From: CAXXOK01 sp963675365
GTDB lineage: Bacteria; Bacillota; Clostridia; Christensenellales; Aristaeellaceae
Assembly: GCA_963675365.2 (NCBI GenBank)
Contig: CAXXVA010000003.1
Coordinates: 372,001 to 436,000, forward strand
DNA: 64,000 nucleotides
Reading direction: 5' to 3'
Shown here: positions 9,675-17,723 of the stretch, one piece after another
How positions within the stretch are numbered: position 1 is the first letter of the stretch
Layout: each line of letters starts with the position of its first letter
Program-made: the position numbers and the translations under genes
Notes under the pieces: generated by a model
What the model saw: only the letters and a program-made list of their open reading frames with translations
Database searches by the model: none
What the model was told of the DNA's origin: nothing

Positions 9675-9702
9675 TGACAAATTGGTTACTTCGCGATAGT
9701 AT
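9674..9702 (+). promoter_or_regulatory. Promoter of the GntR regulator with overlapping GTATAC operator candidate
   Basis: TTGACA (9674-9679) and TAGTAT (9697-9702) have a 17-base spacer. The sequence TAGTATACAA across the -10 box fits the loose GntR operator pattern, GT then AC in a small palindrome, suggesting self-repression. Confidence 0.65.
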
Positions 9703-9735
9703 ACAAAATACAAAGAAAAAACAGGGAGTGTCTGA

Positions 9736-10425
9736 ATGTCTGCCATGCGCTATTCGTCTTCAGGGGTCAACAAACCCATACGGGAAATTGCGTACGAAAC
9801 GCTCAAGCACGCGATTATCACCGGCGAAATCGCGGCGGGGATACGCATCGTGGAAACCGAATACGCCAACAAGCTGCACATCAGCCGCACTCCGCTTCGG
9901 GAAGCGCTGCGTAAGCTGGAACGCGACGGGCTGGTGGAGTATGTCATCCGCCGCGGCGTGGTGGTACGCGCGTTTACCATCGAAGATGTGGAGGAGATTT
10001 ATACCATCCGTAACGTTCTGGAAATGCTTACGCTTCCTGCGATCATCAAAAACGTGACGCCCAGGGATATCAAATCCCTGCGGGACAAGCTGCAGGAAAT
10101 GGACCGGGTGATGGCGGACGGGAATATCGAAAAGCTTTCCGTTCTGGCCCGCTCGTTCCACGATCAACTGACGGCAATATCCGGCTTGAAACGCATCCTG
10201 CGGGTGATCCAGGGGCAGGACGAGTATATCCACCGTTTTTCGGCGCTTTCCATCGCCAAGGATACGCGGCGCGCCGAAGCACACCAGGAACACCACCAGA
10301 TTTTAGAATTGCTTGAGAACAAGGATCTTAAAGGGCTGGAAACCATCATGCGCAGTCACATCGAATCCTCCAAGCAAAGCTGTCTGACGGCGCTGAAAGA
10401 GACCGCCGTTCAAAAACGGGAGTAA
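9736..10425 (+). CDS. GntR-family transcriptional regulator, FCD (FadR-like) subfamily
   Basis: A 229-residue regulator with an N-terminal winged helix (about residues 12-80; the IVETEYANKLHISRTPLREAL stretch is the recognition region) and an all-helical FCD effector domain that includes His-rich positions (SRSFHD-like ARSFHDQL near 138 and EAHQEHHQIL near 182) typical of metal-binding FCD folds. FCD regulators usually sense organic acids and control nearby catabolic genes, but here the neighbours are dnaE and a peptidase, so the target is unknown. The ATG at 9736 follows GGGAGTG. It has its own promoter, with a likely autoregulatory site, and its own terminator. Confidence 0.9.
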   Translation: MSAMRYSSSGVNKPIREIAYETLKHAIITGEIAAGIRIVETEYANKLHISRTPLREALRKLERDGLVEYVIRRGVVVRAFTIEDVEEIYTIRNVLEMLTLPAIIKNVTPRDIKSLRDKLQEMDRVMADGNIEKLSVLARSFHDQLTAISGLKRILRVIQGQDEYIHRFSALSIAKDTRRAEAHQEHHQILELLENKDLKGLETIMRSHIESSKQSCLTALKETAVQKRE

Positions 10426-10437
10426 CCGTCCAAATCC

Positions 10438-10469
10438 GCCGTAGTGATCAAAACTGCGGCTGATTTTTT
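10438..10469 (+). terminator. Terminator after the GntR regulator
   Basis: GCCGTAG pairs with CTGCGGC across a short loop and is followed by TGATTTTTTA. Confidence 0.7.
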
Positions 10470-10495
10470 ATAGTCTGTTTTACCGCCTTGCCGTG

Positions 10496-10524
10496 TTGCC
10501 AATCGGGGTAAAATGGGGTAGCAT
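10496..10524 (+). promoter_or_regulatory. Probable promoter of the pepF-cca unit
   Basis: TTGCCA and TAGCAT are separated by 17 bases, about 50 bases before the peptidase start. Confidence 0.5.
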
Positions 10525-10572
10525 AAGGAACAGGAACCAAATGCAATTGATATATTAAGGAGTACTGCAGTC

Positions 10573-12330
10573 ATGGAAACGACATGGGATTTAAGCGTAT
10601 TTTACAAAGGGTTTGACGATCCGGCTCTGGAAGCCGATTTAACCAAAATGGGCAAGATGGCCGAAGAGGGAAAGGCGATCCTGAAGCAGGATAAAGCCCC
10701 ACAGCAGGTGCTGCTGGAAGCGATCGCGCATCTGGAGGACTACCTCGACACCCTGATGCGGGCGGATATGTTCTGCGAGCTGACCATGAGCGTGGAAGCC
10801 GACAATCAAAAAGCCTTTCAGGTTCTGGAGCGCGTCAGCGCACTGCAGGTGGATTTCCGGCTGTTCACCAGCGCTTTCCAGCGCTATGTCGGCGGGGTGG
10901 AAAACCTGGAAGCGGTCATTGACAGTCACCCGGACCTCAAAAAGAACGGGTTTGCGCTGCTGGAAGCGCGCGAGCAGGCCAAGCACATGCTGCCCGAGAG
11001 CATCGAACGCTGGATGCTCAGGATGTCGCTGACAGGCGCGGATTCGTATTCCAAGCTCCGCGACCAGCTGATTGGCACCCTGACGGTGGAAATGGACGGC
11101 GAAAGCCACCCGTTGCCGGCGATTCGCGGTATGGCGTTCGACCCCGATCCCGCCGTGCGTAAAAAGGCGTACGAAGCCGAGCTTGCCTCCTATAAAAAGG
11201 TCGCGCTACCTATGGCGTTCTGCCTGGGCGGCATCAAGGGCGAAGCGCTGACCATGTGCGAAGCCAGAAATTATCCCGATATCCTTACCCAGCAGCTGAT
11301 CGAAGCGCGTATGGACCGTGAAACGCTCGACGCCATGTGGGAAGCCTGCCGCGAAGCGTTTCCCGATCTGCGGCGCTACCTGAAAGCCAAGGCTAAGCTG
11401 CTCGGGCACAAAAACGGTCTGCCGTTTTATGATCTGTTCGCCCCCGTGGGCAAATCCACCAAGAAATATACCGTGGAAGAGGCGCGCGATCTGGTGGTGA
11501 GCACCTTTGAAAAGGCGCACCCGAAGATGTCGAAGTTCCTCGCCCACGCGTTTGACAACCGCTGGATCGATATGTACCCCAAGCAGGGCAAAACCTCCGG
11601 CGCGTTCTGTGCGGGCAGTCACGAGCTGAAGCTGAGCCGCATTCTCTCCAATTTCATCGGCAGTTTCTCCGACGTCAGCACCCTGGCGCACGAGCTCGGC
11701 CATGCCTGGCACAACGAATGCATCAAGGGTTATCCCCTGATGATGACGGAGTATCCCATGCCGCTTGCCGAAACCGCTTCGACCTTCAACGAGACCCTGC
11801 TTGCCCAGACCGTGCTCAAATCCGCGGACGACGAGCTGGCGTTCTCCATCCTGGAGGGAAGCCTGCTGGAAGCCACGCAGTGCGTCATGGATATCTACAG
11901 CCGCTTCCTGTTTGAAACCGACGTCTTCGAGGCGCGCAAGACGCATACGCCGTCGGTGGACGAACTGCATGAAATGATGCTGGACGCCCAGCGCAAAACC
12001 TACGCCGACGGCCTGGACCCCGAGGTGATGCACGGCGACATGTGGATCAACAAAAGCCATTACTTCATGGTCGGCTTGCACTACTATAACTTCCCGTATG
12101 CGTTCGGCCTGCTGTTCGGGCTGATGGTATACAAGAAGTTTGAAGAAGAAGGCGCGGCCTTCCTGCCCAAGTATGACAAATTCCTGGGTTTCTGCGGCAG
12201 CGACAGCGTATACAACGTCGCCAAGTCCGTCGGTATCGACGTACACAGCGTGGACGCCTGGCGCAGCGCCCTGGACGTGGTGCGCGGCGAAGTGAAAAAG
12301 TTTGTGGAATTGGTGGATCAAAGGAGCTGA
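10573..12330 (+). CDS. M3-family oligoendopeptidase (PepF-like)
   Basis: A 585-residue cytoplasmic zinc metallopeptidase. The HELGH motif in TLAHELGHAWH lies near residue 373, and the third ligand Glu is expected in the following MPLAETASTFNE segment. The N-terminal helical region and the overall length match the clostridial PepF/M3B group, which cuts short peptides. The ATG at 10573 follows AAGGAG. The stop is only two bases before the cca start, and the stretch AAAGGAGCTGACC serves both as gene end and as the ribosome site for cca, so the two genes form a unit. Confidence 0.93.
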   Translation: METTWDLSVFYKGFDDPALEADLTKMGKMAEEGKAILKQDKAPQQVLLEAIAHLEDYLDTLMRADMFCELTMSVEADNQKAFQVLERVSALQVDFRLFTSAFQRYVGGVENLEAVIDSHPDLKKNGFALLEAREQAKHMLPESIERWMLRMSLTGADSYSKLRDQLIGTLTVEMDGESHPLPAIRGMAFDPDPAVRKKAYEAELASYKKVALPMAFCLGGIKGEALTMCEARNYPDILTQQLIEARMDRETLDAMWEACREAFPDLRRYLKAKAKLLGHKNGLPFYDLFAPVGKSTKKYTVEEARDLVVSTFEKAHPKMSKFLAHAFDNRWIDMYPKQGKTSGAFCAGSHELKLSRILSNFIGSFSDVSTLAHELGHAWHNECIKGYPLMMTEYPMPLAETASTFNETLLAQTVLKSADDELAFSILEGSLLEATQCVMDIYSRFLFETDVFEARKTHTPSVDELHEMMLDAQRKTYADGLDPEVMHGDMWINKSHYFMVGLHYYNFPYAFGLLFGLMVYKKFEEEGAAFLPKYDKFLGFCGSDSVYNVAKSVGIDVHSVDAWRSALDVVRGEVKKFVELVDQRS

Positions 12331-12332
12331 CC

Positions 12333-13598
12333 ATGGATCAGACCTTCCTGCGCGCGCCGTGGCTTGATGCCATTGCGCGCGCATTTGCTGATAACGCCGT
12401 CTACGCGGTCGGCGGCGCGGTGCGCAACGCGCTGATGGATCTGCCTGTCAGCGATATGGATTTGTGCGGCAAACTGCGCCCCGAAGAGGTGCAGAGGCAG
12501 TGCGGGGGAACGGACGTCAAGGTCCGGCTGCGCGCCGCTCATTTCGGCACGGTGGAACTGCATGTGAACGGCCATATGGCCGAATATACTACTTTCCGGC
12601 GGGACAGCTACCGTGGCGGGCATCAGCCCGTGCAGGTGAACTTCGCCGATACCGTGGAAGAGGACGCCCTGCGGCGGGATTTCTCGGTCAACGCGCTGTA
12701 TACGCCGTTGACCGAGCCTTCGCTGGTCATTGATCTGGTCGGGGGGCTTGAGCACATCAAACAGCGCGTACTGCATACCGTGACCGACGACCCCGACCAT
12801 GTCTTGAAGGACGACGGTCTGCGCATTCTGCGCGCCGCGCGCTTCCAGGCGGAGCTCGATTTTACCCCGACGGACGCGCTGCTGAACTCCGCGAAGAAAT
12901 ATATAAGCCTGCTCGACGGCATCGTCCCCGAACGCAAGCGGGACGAGCTGACCAAACTGCTGGAATCGGACAGGAAATATCCGACGCTTGCCCGTACACA
13001 GCCTCCAGTATCGTCGGGCCTTACGACGCTTGTGCGCGTCGGCGCTTGGGAAAAACTGTTCGGCGATCTGGCTCCAATCGATTTTACGGCGCTGGATAAC
13101 GCCAAAGCACTCGGCGCGGGCGGGAAGCTTGCGCTGCTATACCGGAGGAAAACGCCAGACGCGCTTTTACAGACCATGACCGGACTGCGATTTTCCAAGC
13201 GGAAAGCGGCCGACGCCGCAAACGCGCTTGCGGTACTGAAAACGCTGATCAACAGGCACGGCGAGGCGGCAGACGCGATGCGCTACGGTCTAACTGCCCT
13301 GAAAACCGCAAATAGTATGCTCCATGCCGTTGGTAACGATGCGGCGGCGCTTGAGCGCGCGGAGACTCTGCTGCGGCAGGTGCGGAAAGAGCGCCTCCCC
13401 GAAAGCCTGAAAGATCTGGCTGTCGGCGGGAACGATCTGCTGAAGCTCGCAAGGGAATTGCGTGTTCCCAAAGAACGCATCGGCGATACCCTGGTATCGC
13501 TTTGGCGGGATACGGTCAACGGGCAGATCGCAAACGAACGCGGCGCGCTTCTATCCCGCGCACGCAGGTATTTCATTGACAGCAAAATCTACCAATGA
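12333..13598 (+). CDS. cca: CCA tRNA nucleotidyltransferase / poly(A) polymerase family protein
   Basis: A 421-residue class II nucleotidyltransferase. The N-terminal catalytic motif GGAVRNALMDLPVSDMDL (about residues 27-45) supplies the two metal-binding Asp, RRDFSVNALY forms motif B and DDGLRILRAARF the basic motif. A helical tail follows. It should repair or add the CCA end of tRNAs. The head is clearly of the CCA/poly(A) polymerase family; whether it adds the whole CCA or only part is not decided by the motifs I can see. All four tRNA genes in this window already encode CCA, so a repair role is plausible. It is cotranscribed with the M3 peptidase. Confidence 0.88.
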   Translation: MDQTFLRAPWLDAIARAFADNAVYAVGGAVRNALMDLPVSDMDLCGKLRPEEVQRQCGGTDVKVRLRAAHFGTVELHVNGHMAEYTTFRRDSYRGGHQPVQVNFADTVEEDALRRDFSVNALYTPLTEPSLVIDLVGGLEHIKQRVLHTVTDDPDHVLKDDGLRILRAARFQAELDFTPTDALLNSAKKYISLLDGIVPERKRDELTKLLESDRKYPTLARTQPPVSSGLTTLVRVGAWEKLFGDLAPIDFTALDNAKALGAGGKLALLYRRKTPDALLQTMTGLRFSKRKAADAANALAVLKTLINRHGEAADAMRYGLTALKTANSMLHAVGNDAAALERAETLLRQVRKERLPESLKDLAVGGNDLLKLARELRVPKERIGDTLVSLWRDTVNGQIANERGALLSRARRYFIDSKIYQ

Positions 13599-13625
13599 TA
13601 AACTCTATATAGGGATTTCCAAAAG

Positions 13626-14090
13626 ATGTATAGCATTCCCAATCGGAGGAAAGGGGCGCGTTTACCGGTGTGCGTATGGGATGAAGCAAGCGGCAGGATT
13701 ACGCTGACGGACACGGTGTCCCTGCGCTCCGGTATGCCGCGCAAGCGGGTGCTGGAAAGCCTGGAAGCGCTCACCGGTACGCCCTGCGAAATCGACGACC
13801 CGCAGCACGCGTCCATGGCGGCGTCGGCCGCGTTTTCATTTTTAGATACGGAAGCGGCGTGCGTGTGCTCGTTCAGCCAGGGCAGGCTGCGCATGGTGGA
13901 ACTGACGCTTTGTTCCGGGTCGGCCGCACGGCAGCGCGAGACCCTGTTCCGGTTCATCGGGAGGACGGATCCCTGTTCTGCGGAGAGACAAAATGTGCGG
14001 CTGCGCTGCCCGTTCGGCACCGTATGGATTACCGCGGACCCGCGCGTGGGCGACGCAAGCCTGCGCGTGAGTTATGCTGTCAAGGAGTGA
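13626..14090 (+). CDS. Unknown 154-residue protein
   Basis: I do not recognise this gene. It encodes a small soluble protein with no signal or membrane segment. Two features stand out: a GMPRKRVLESLEALTG segment near residue 36, and a C-terminal strand-rich part with FSQGRLRMVELTL and PFGTVWITADPRVG before a final SLRVSY strand. This order (a GMxxxxVL helix, then a dGRL strand, then GxI..DPR-like ending) resembles some small immunity-type proteins, but the resemblance is only by eye. The ribosome site at 13626 is weak. A GGAGGAAAGGGG stretch inside the frame precedes a GTG at 13668 by a rather long gap, an alternative start. The stop is five bases before the Syd-like gene. Confidence 0.65.
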   Translation: MYSIPNRRKGARLPVCVWDEASGRITLTDTVSLRSGMPRKRVLESLEALTGTPCEIDDPQHASMAASAAFSFLDTEAACVCSFSQGRLRMVELTLCSGSAARQRETLFRFIGRTDPCSAERQNVRLRCPFGTVWITADPRVGDASLRVSYAVKE

Positions 14091-14095
14091 CGAGG

Positions 14096-14683
14096 ATGGC
14101 GGGAAGAATCACACCGATCGTCAATGATTTTCTGGTGCATTTTCAGCAGGGCGCGATCAAGGAGACGGGGCGCAGGCCGCTGACGTATCTTCGCGAGCCG
14201 ATGGACACCGAGCTGGTCGTGCCCGGCTGCCAGCGCCCGGGCTTCGTGTTTTGGCAGCCCATCGCCTGGCCGGAGGAGGGCGCGCCCCTGGGCGAGCACG
14301 CCTCGAAATTTCACAAAAACATCGTGGATTACCTTTCGGTGTGCCAGATGCTGGAGATCCGCTTCAAGCTGCCCGTCACCCCCGCCAAGAGCCCCCTGAG
14401 TTTTCTGTACAACCGCGTTTTTGAGACCTATCCCAACACCGTATCCTCGCCGCCGTCGCGCGCGTTTGAGGAAGCGGAGTTTTCCAACCGCTTTAATCCG
14501 GAGCTCCCGCTGGCGTTTTGCATGGCGTCCAGCTGCGACGACCTGGAACCGCTGCAGATGATGCTGGACGCGGCCGACGGCCAGATGTACGTGCTGCGCG
14601 CGTACGATCCGGACCAGCCGGTGTTCTGCAAAATCCCGGTGGACCGTCTGCTGCCAAAGCTGCGCTTTGTGTACGAGTTTTAA
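14096..14683 (+). CDS. Syd-like protein
   Basis: A 195-residue soluble protein whose layout matches the Syd family: an N-terminal helix followed by RPLTYL, a FVFWQPIAW strand corresponding to the YWQP of E. coli Syd, a IVDYLSVCQMLEIRF stretch, and a C-terminal part with LPLAFCMASSCDDLE, a DAADGQMYVL strand and a final VDRLLPKL helix. Syd in E. coli binds SecY; more widely the fold is used in proteins of toxin-immunity loci. The identification is by eye and moderate. The start at 14096 has AAGGAG within the end of the upstream gene, so the two are coupled. Forty bases later the long unknown ORF begins. Confidence 0.6.
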   Translation: MAGRITPIVNDFLVHFQQGAIKETGRRPLTYLREPMDTELVVPGCQRPGFVFWQPIAWPEEGAPLGEHASKFHKNIVDYLSVCQMLEIRFKLPVTPAKSPLSFLYNRVFETYPNTVSSPPSRAFEEAEFSNRFNPELPLAFCMASSCDDLEPLQMMLDAADGQMYVLRAYDPDQPVFCKIPVDRLLPKLRFVYEF

Positions 14684-14722
14684 CCGATAACCGGAGCCAA
14701 TATTTCGGAAAGGAGGGCAGCC

Positions 14723-17035
14723 ATGAAACCGTTAACCCACGGCATCGTCAGCTACGCGGGATTGGATAAAGACGCGCTGCTCTCCGGCGCCGGGAAGCTT
14801 TTCAATCTGGACGGCGCGCCGCCCAGGTACCGCGACGTCACGCCGCTGTTTCCCCTGGAACTCGTGCAGAATATGGATTACGTTGGCAAGGCGTCGGCGG
14901 AAAACAAGTTTGCCGCGCCCAGCGGCTTCAGCATCAGCCCGGCGGAGTACCATTTAAAAATGATGCGGGACTTTCCCGCGCTGTACACGGGCGATAACCG
15001 CAGCCGGAATTTTGATTATGAAGACAATTATCAGGGCACGGGCGTGTTTACCGTGGACGCGGCCTGGGTGAATCTATTTCCGCAATACCGCCCGTTTTTA
15101 GGCGACCGGCTGGTGCTGCACCTGATCGGCGGCGGCTGCCAGGCTGTCGCTGTGCCCGAGAGCCTCAAGGTGCGGTCGGGCTTCCTGGATCGTATGGAAG
15201 AAATTCTCGAGATCACACCCCGTGCACAGTCGTTCGTGCGTTTTGCGGTCGCCACCATACGCTCCGGCGAACCCTACGACGCGGACGCATACGCCGGGGA
15301 ATACCTGCGCGCGACCGACAGGCACGCCGTGGACTTTACGCAGCGCGAACTGGAACTGCTTTTGCAGCGCAGGGAGATGTCCGGCGAAAACCGCGGCGAC
15401 GAGGATCAAGCCTTTTATCTGCACAAAGCGCGGGAGGCCGCGAATATTCATCAATACGTCCCGATGCGCTATGCCTGTGACTTGTTTACAGAGCAGAGCG
15501 TGACGCCCGCGTACGCGCGGCTCGCGCAGCCGTATTTTTCGGACAGGGACTTTGCATCGGACCTGTGGATACCCTACGGGGCATTGCGGCAATATCTCAA
15601 CGCGTCCGGAACGGCGCTGCACATGCGCGCGCTGTGCGAAAGCTATCAGATCGCGCCTGTAGCTGATCCGGAAACCGGAGGCGGAAGGTACCCCGATGGC
15701 ATTCGCATCGCAGCGGTGCGCGATAGGGAAATGCGCATTATGGTTGCCGACGCGCTGAACAACCCCGCCTACGGAAGCGGCCTGACCCTGGACGGCAAGA
15801 CCGCCAAACACGTATGGATACAAAACTGCGAGGAACTGATCTGCGCCCGCCGCATCGACCTGGAAAAACGCAGCTTCCGCTGCGAAGCCCTGTCGGTATC
15901 GCCTGAGGAATACTTCGCTCAGCGCAAGAAAGCAAAGGCGCAGGAGATCAAGGGCAGGCTGATCGACGCGCTGTACCGCCTGCAGATGGCGCAAAGCGGT
16001 TATGAAATGGACGATGAGACGCTCAAGAGCCTCTCGGAGCGCGCGGAGCGCCTGCGGGCAGCCGCAGGGGAAAGCGCGGGAACGAGCGGCTACGACGCGG
16101 ATATCGCGTATCTGGAGCAGAAACTTATAGACCCCGGCCATTTCGACGAGCTGCGGGAGACGAGCGTGGAATGCGGCTACGCGATGCGCAGCGCCTGGTG
16201 CCGCGCGGCGGAAACGGAAGATCAAACCCGGCAGGAGCCGGAAACGGCTCACACGGAGACGATAAAACAGAGGCAATCGAAAGGAGATACAACCATGAAA
16301 CTGACGCCCAAAGATATCGCGAAAATGCTCGATCACTCAACCCTCCAGCCCTTCCTGACACAGGAAGACATCCGCAAGGGCTGCGAGGTCGCGCTCAAGT
16401 ACGACACGGCGAGCGTATGCGCCCGCCCGGCCGATATGCCGCTGGTGAAAAAACTGCTCGCCGGAAGCGACGTGAAGGTTTGTACGGTCATCGGGTTTCC
16501 GCACGGCAACCACAAATCCGCAATCAAGCTGGCCGAGGCCGAAGCGGCCCTGGGCGACGGCTGCGAGGAGCTTGACATGGTCATCAACATCGGCAGGCTG
16601 CTGGCGGGGGACGACCAGTACGTGCAGGATGAGATCGCCGATATCTGCGCCCTTGCGCACAGCCGCAACGCCAAAGTGAAGGTAATCATCGAAACCTGTT
16701 ATTTAAACGACGAGCAGAAGGTGCGCGTGTGCAAGCTGGCCGCCGCGGCGGGCGCGGACTGGGTGAAAACCTCGACCGGATACGGCACCGCGGGCTGCAA
16801 GATCGAGGACGTCATCCTCATGCGAAAAAGCGTTCCCGCCGATTGCCAGGTGAAGGGCTCGGGCGGTATTCGCGACCTGGACACGGTGCTCGCGCTGCGG
16901 GTAGTCGGCGCCACGCGCTGCGGCGTATCGGCTACGGAGAAGATCATGGCGGAAGCCGAAGCCAGGTATCAAGCCGGCGATCTGACGGAGCCGTCGCTGG
17001 AGGAACTTTCGTTTGACGAAGGCGGAAGCTATTAG
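14723..17035 (+). CDS. 770-codon ORF: unknown 524-residue module in frame with DeoC
   Basis: The ATG at 14723 has a strong AAAGGAGGG site. Residues 1-524 are a soluble, fairly acidic protein I do not recognise: no signal peptide, no membrane span, no common catalytic motif; a charged helical region runs from about 395 to 450. No stop codon separates it from the DeoC sequence starting at 16295 (1572 bases, exactly 524 codons, later). The linker (about residues 500-524) is polar, rich in Glu, Gln, Thr, as expected for a C-terminal tail or a flexible linker. Either the cell makes a fusion as well as free DeoC from an internal start, or a stop was lost by mutation or sequencing error. The Syd-like gene is just upstream. 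Confidence 0.7.
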   Translation: MKPLTHGIVSYAGLDKDALLSGAGKLFNLDGAPPRYRDVTPLFPLELVQNMDYVGKASAENKFAAPSGFSISPAEYHLKMMRDFPALYTGDNRSRNFDYEDNYQGTGVFTVDAAWVNLFPQYRPFLGDRLVLHLIGGGCQAVAVPESLKVRSGFLDRMEEILEITPRAQSFVRFAVATIRSGEPYDADAYAGEYLRATDRHAVDFTQRELELLLQRREMSGENRGDEDQAFYLHKAREAANIHQYVPMRYACDLFTEQSVTPAYARLAQPYFSDRDFASDLWIPYGALRQYLNASGTALHMRALCESYQIAPVADPETGGGRYPDGIRIAAVRDREMRIMVADALNNPAYGSGLTLDGKTAKHVWIQNCEELICARRIDLEKRSFRCEALSVSPEEYFAQRKKAKAQEIKGRLIDALYRLQMAQSGYEMDDETLKSLSERAERLRAAAGESAGTSGYDADIAYLEQKLIDPGHFDELRETSVECGYAMRSAWCRAAETEDQTRQEPETAHTETIKQRQSKGDTTMKLTPKDIAKMLDHSTLQPFLTQEDIRKGCEVALKYDTASVCARPADMPLVKKLLAGSDVKVCTVIGFPHGNHKSAIKLAEAEAALGDGCEELDMVINIGRLLAGDDQYVQDEIADICALAHSRNAKVKVIIETCYLNDEQKVRVCKLAAAAGADWVKTSTGYGTAGCKIEDVILMRKSVPADCQVKGSGGIRDLDTVLALRVVGATRCGVSATEKIMAEAEARYQAGDLTEPSLEELSFDEGGSY
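16295..17035 (+). CDS. deoC: Deoxyribose-phosphate aldolase
   Basis: The 246 residues from the ATG at 16295 are a complete DeoC, which splits 2-deoxyribose-5-phosphate to glyceraldehyde-3-phosphate and acetaldehyde in deoxynucleoside breakdown. The barrel begins with MLDHSTLQP, has VCTVIGFPHG, ELDMVINIG and VKVIIETCYL, and the Schiff-base lysine in VKTSTGYGT near residue 156, followed by KGSGGIRD. AAAGGAG lies eight bases before this ATG, an excellent ribosome site, and the length matches stand-alone DeoC. I therefore think free DeoC is made from here although the upstream frame is open. A zinc ribbon gene follows after 17 bases. Confidence 0.92.
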   Translation: MKLTPKDIAKMLDHSTLQPFLTQEDIRKGCEVALKYDTASVCARPADMPLVKKLLAGSDVKVCTVIGFPHGNHKSAIKLAEAEAALGDGCEELDMVINIGRLLAGDDQYVQDEIADICALAHSRNAKVKVIIETCYLNDEQKVRVCKLAAAAGADWVKTSTGYGTAGCKIEDVILMRKSVPADCQVKGSGGIRDLDTVLALRVVGATRCGVSATEKIMAEAEARYQAGDLTEPSLEELSFDEGGSY

Positions 17036-17052
17036 GCGGAAAGGAGCTTTTC

Positions 17053-17268
17053 ATGCAGCAGAATCAGCAGCAGTACGTTTGCCCCAAATGCGGGAATACC
17101 AGCTATGAATCCGACCAGTTTCAGGCCACGGGCGGGAGTTTCGCCAAGATCTTCGACGTACAGAATAAAAAGTTCATCACCCTGTCCTGCACACAGTGCG
17201 GCTATACGGAGCTGTACAAGTCGCAGACGACGACAGGCATGAATATTCTGGATTTCCTGCTGAAATAA
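17053..17268 (+). CDS. Zinc ribbon protein
   Basis: A 71-residue protein with two CxxC knuckles, CPKCGN at residues 10-15 and CTQCGY in the second half, separated by a variable stretch. This is the short nucleic-acid-binding-type zinc ribbon family found widely in Firmicutes; its function is not known. The start has GGAAAGGAGC upstream. It is probably the last gene of the unit that includes deoC; a short hairpin (AACCCGG/CCGGTTTT, 17266-17287) follows. Confidence 0.85.
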   Translation: MQQNQQQYVCPKCGNTSYESDQFQATGGSFAKIFDVQNKKFITLSCTQCGYTELYKSQTTTGMNILDFLLK

Positions 17269-17291
17269 CCCGGATCGTACCGGTTTTCGTC

Positions 17292-17320
17292 TTGACAGAT
17301 CAGCGTCCCTATGCTTTAAT
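17292..17320 (+). promoter_or_regulatory. Promoter of tRNA-Val
   Basis: TTGACA and TTTAAT with a 17-base spacer. Between it and the tRNA is a small hairpin, AAGCGC/GCGCTT (17325-17343), ending one base before the mature 5' end. Confidence 0.8.
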
Positions 17321-17344
17321 AATAAAGCGCTTTTTCAGCGCTTC

Positions 17345-17420
17345 GGTCTGTTGGCTCAGTTGGTAGAGCACATCGTTCACATCGATGGGGTCACTGGTTC
17401 GAGTCCAGTACAGACCACCA
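17345..17420 (+). tRNA. tRNA-Val (anticodon CAC)
   Basis: A 76-base cloverleaf: acceptor GGTCTGT/ACAGACC, D-stem GCTC/GAGC, anticodon stem CATCG/CGATG with loop TTCACAT, T-stem ACTGG/CCAGT, discriminator A and encoded CCA. The anticodon CAC reads GTG. Confidence 0.95.
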
Positions 17421-17426
17421 CAACAT

Positions 17427-17459
17427 CACCTGCGAAGTAATACATTTCGCAGGTGTTTA
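17427..17459 (+). terminator. Terminator after tRNA-Val
   Basis: CACCTGCGAA pairs perfectly with TTCGCAGGTG and is followed by TTTATTG. Confidence 0.75.
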
Positions 17460-17723
17460 TTGTATGTTTTAAACTATAAGAAACATCAATACATAAGGAC
17501 TTGTGCAAATTACGTGCTTGCTTGTGCTGTATATCGTGTCCGATAAAACGGCTGATATTAGCAAGTCGTGTGACAACACCTTAAAAAGCCGAAAAACGCA
17601 CCCCAAGAAGGTATACGTTGAATCGTAGATTATATCAATGCTCCATTCCCGATTTATTGATTCGATCCGAGAAAAATGCACTATAGTATTACTGTAATCT
17701 TTTGATGACTTGGAGGCTCTCTT
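17460..17723. other. AT-rich stretch without a gene
   Basis: About 260 bases clearly richer in A and T than the surroundings. An open minus-strand frame here (116 codons) overlaps the reductase start and looks like chance. A possible -10, TATAGT, near 17682 could serve the reductase, but its -35 (TTGATT) is 19 bases away. I see nothing else. Confidence 0.5.

Noticed and set aside
11206..12384. Minus-strand open frame of 392 codons over the M3 peptidase
   Set aside because: Antisense shadow with composition of reversed coding sequence.
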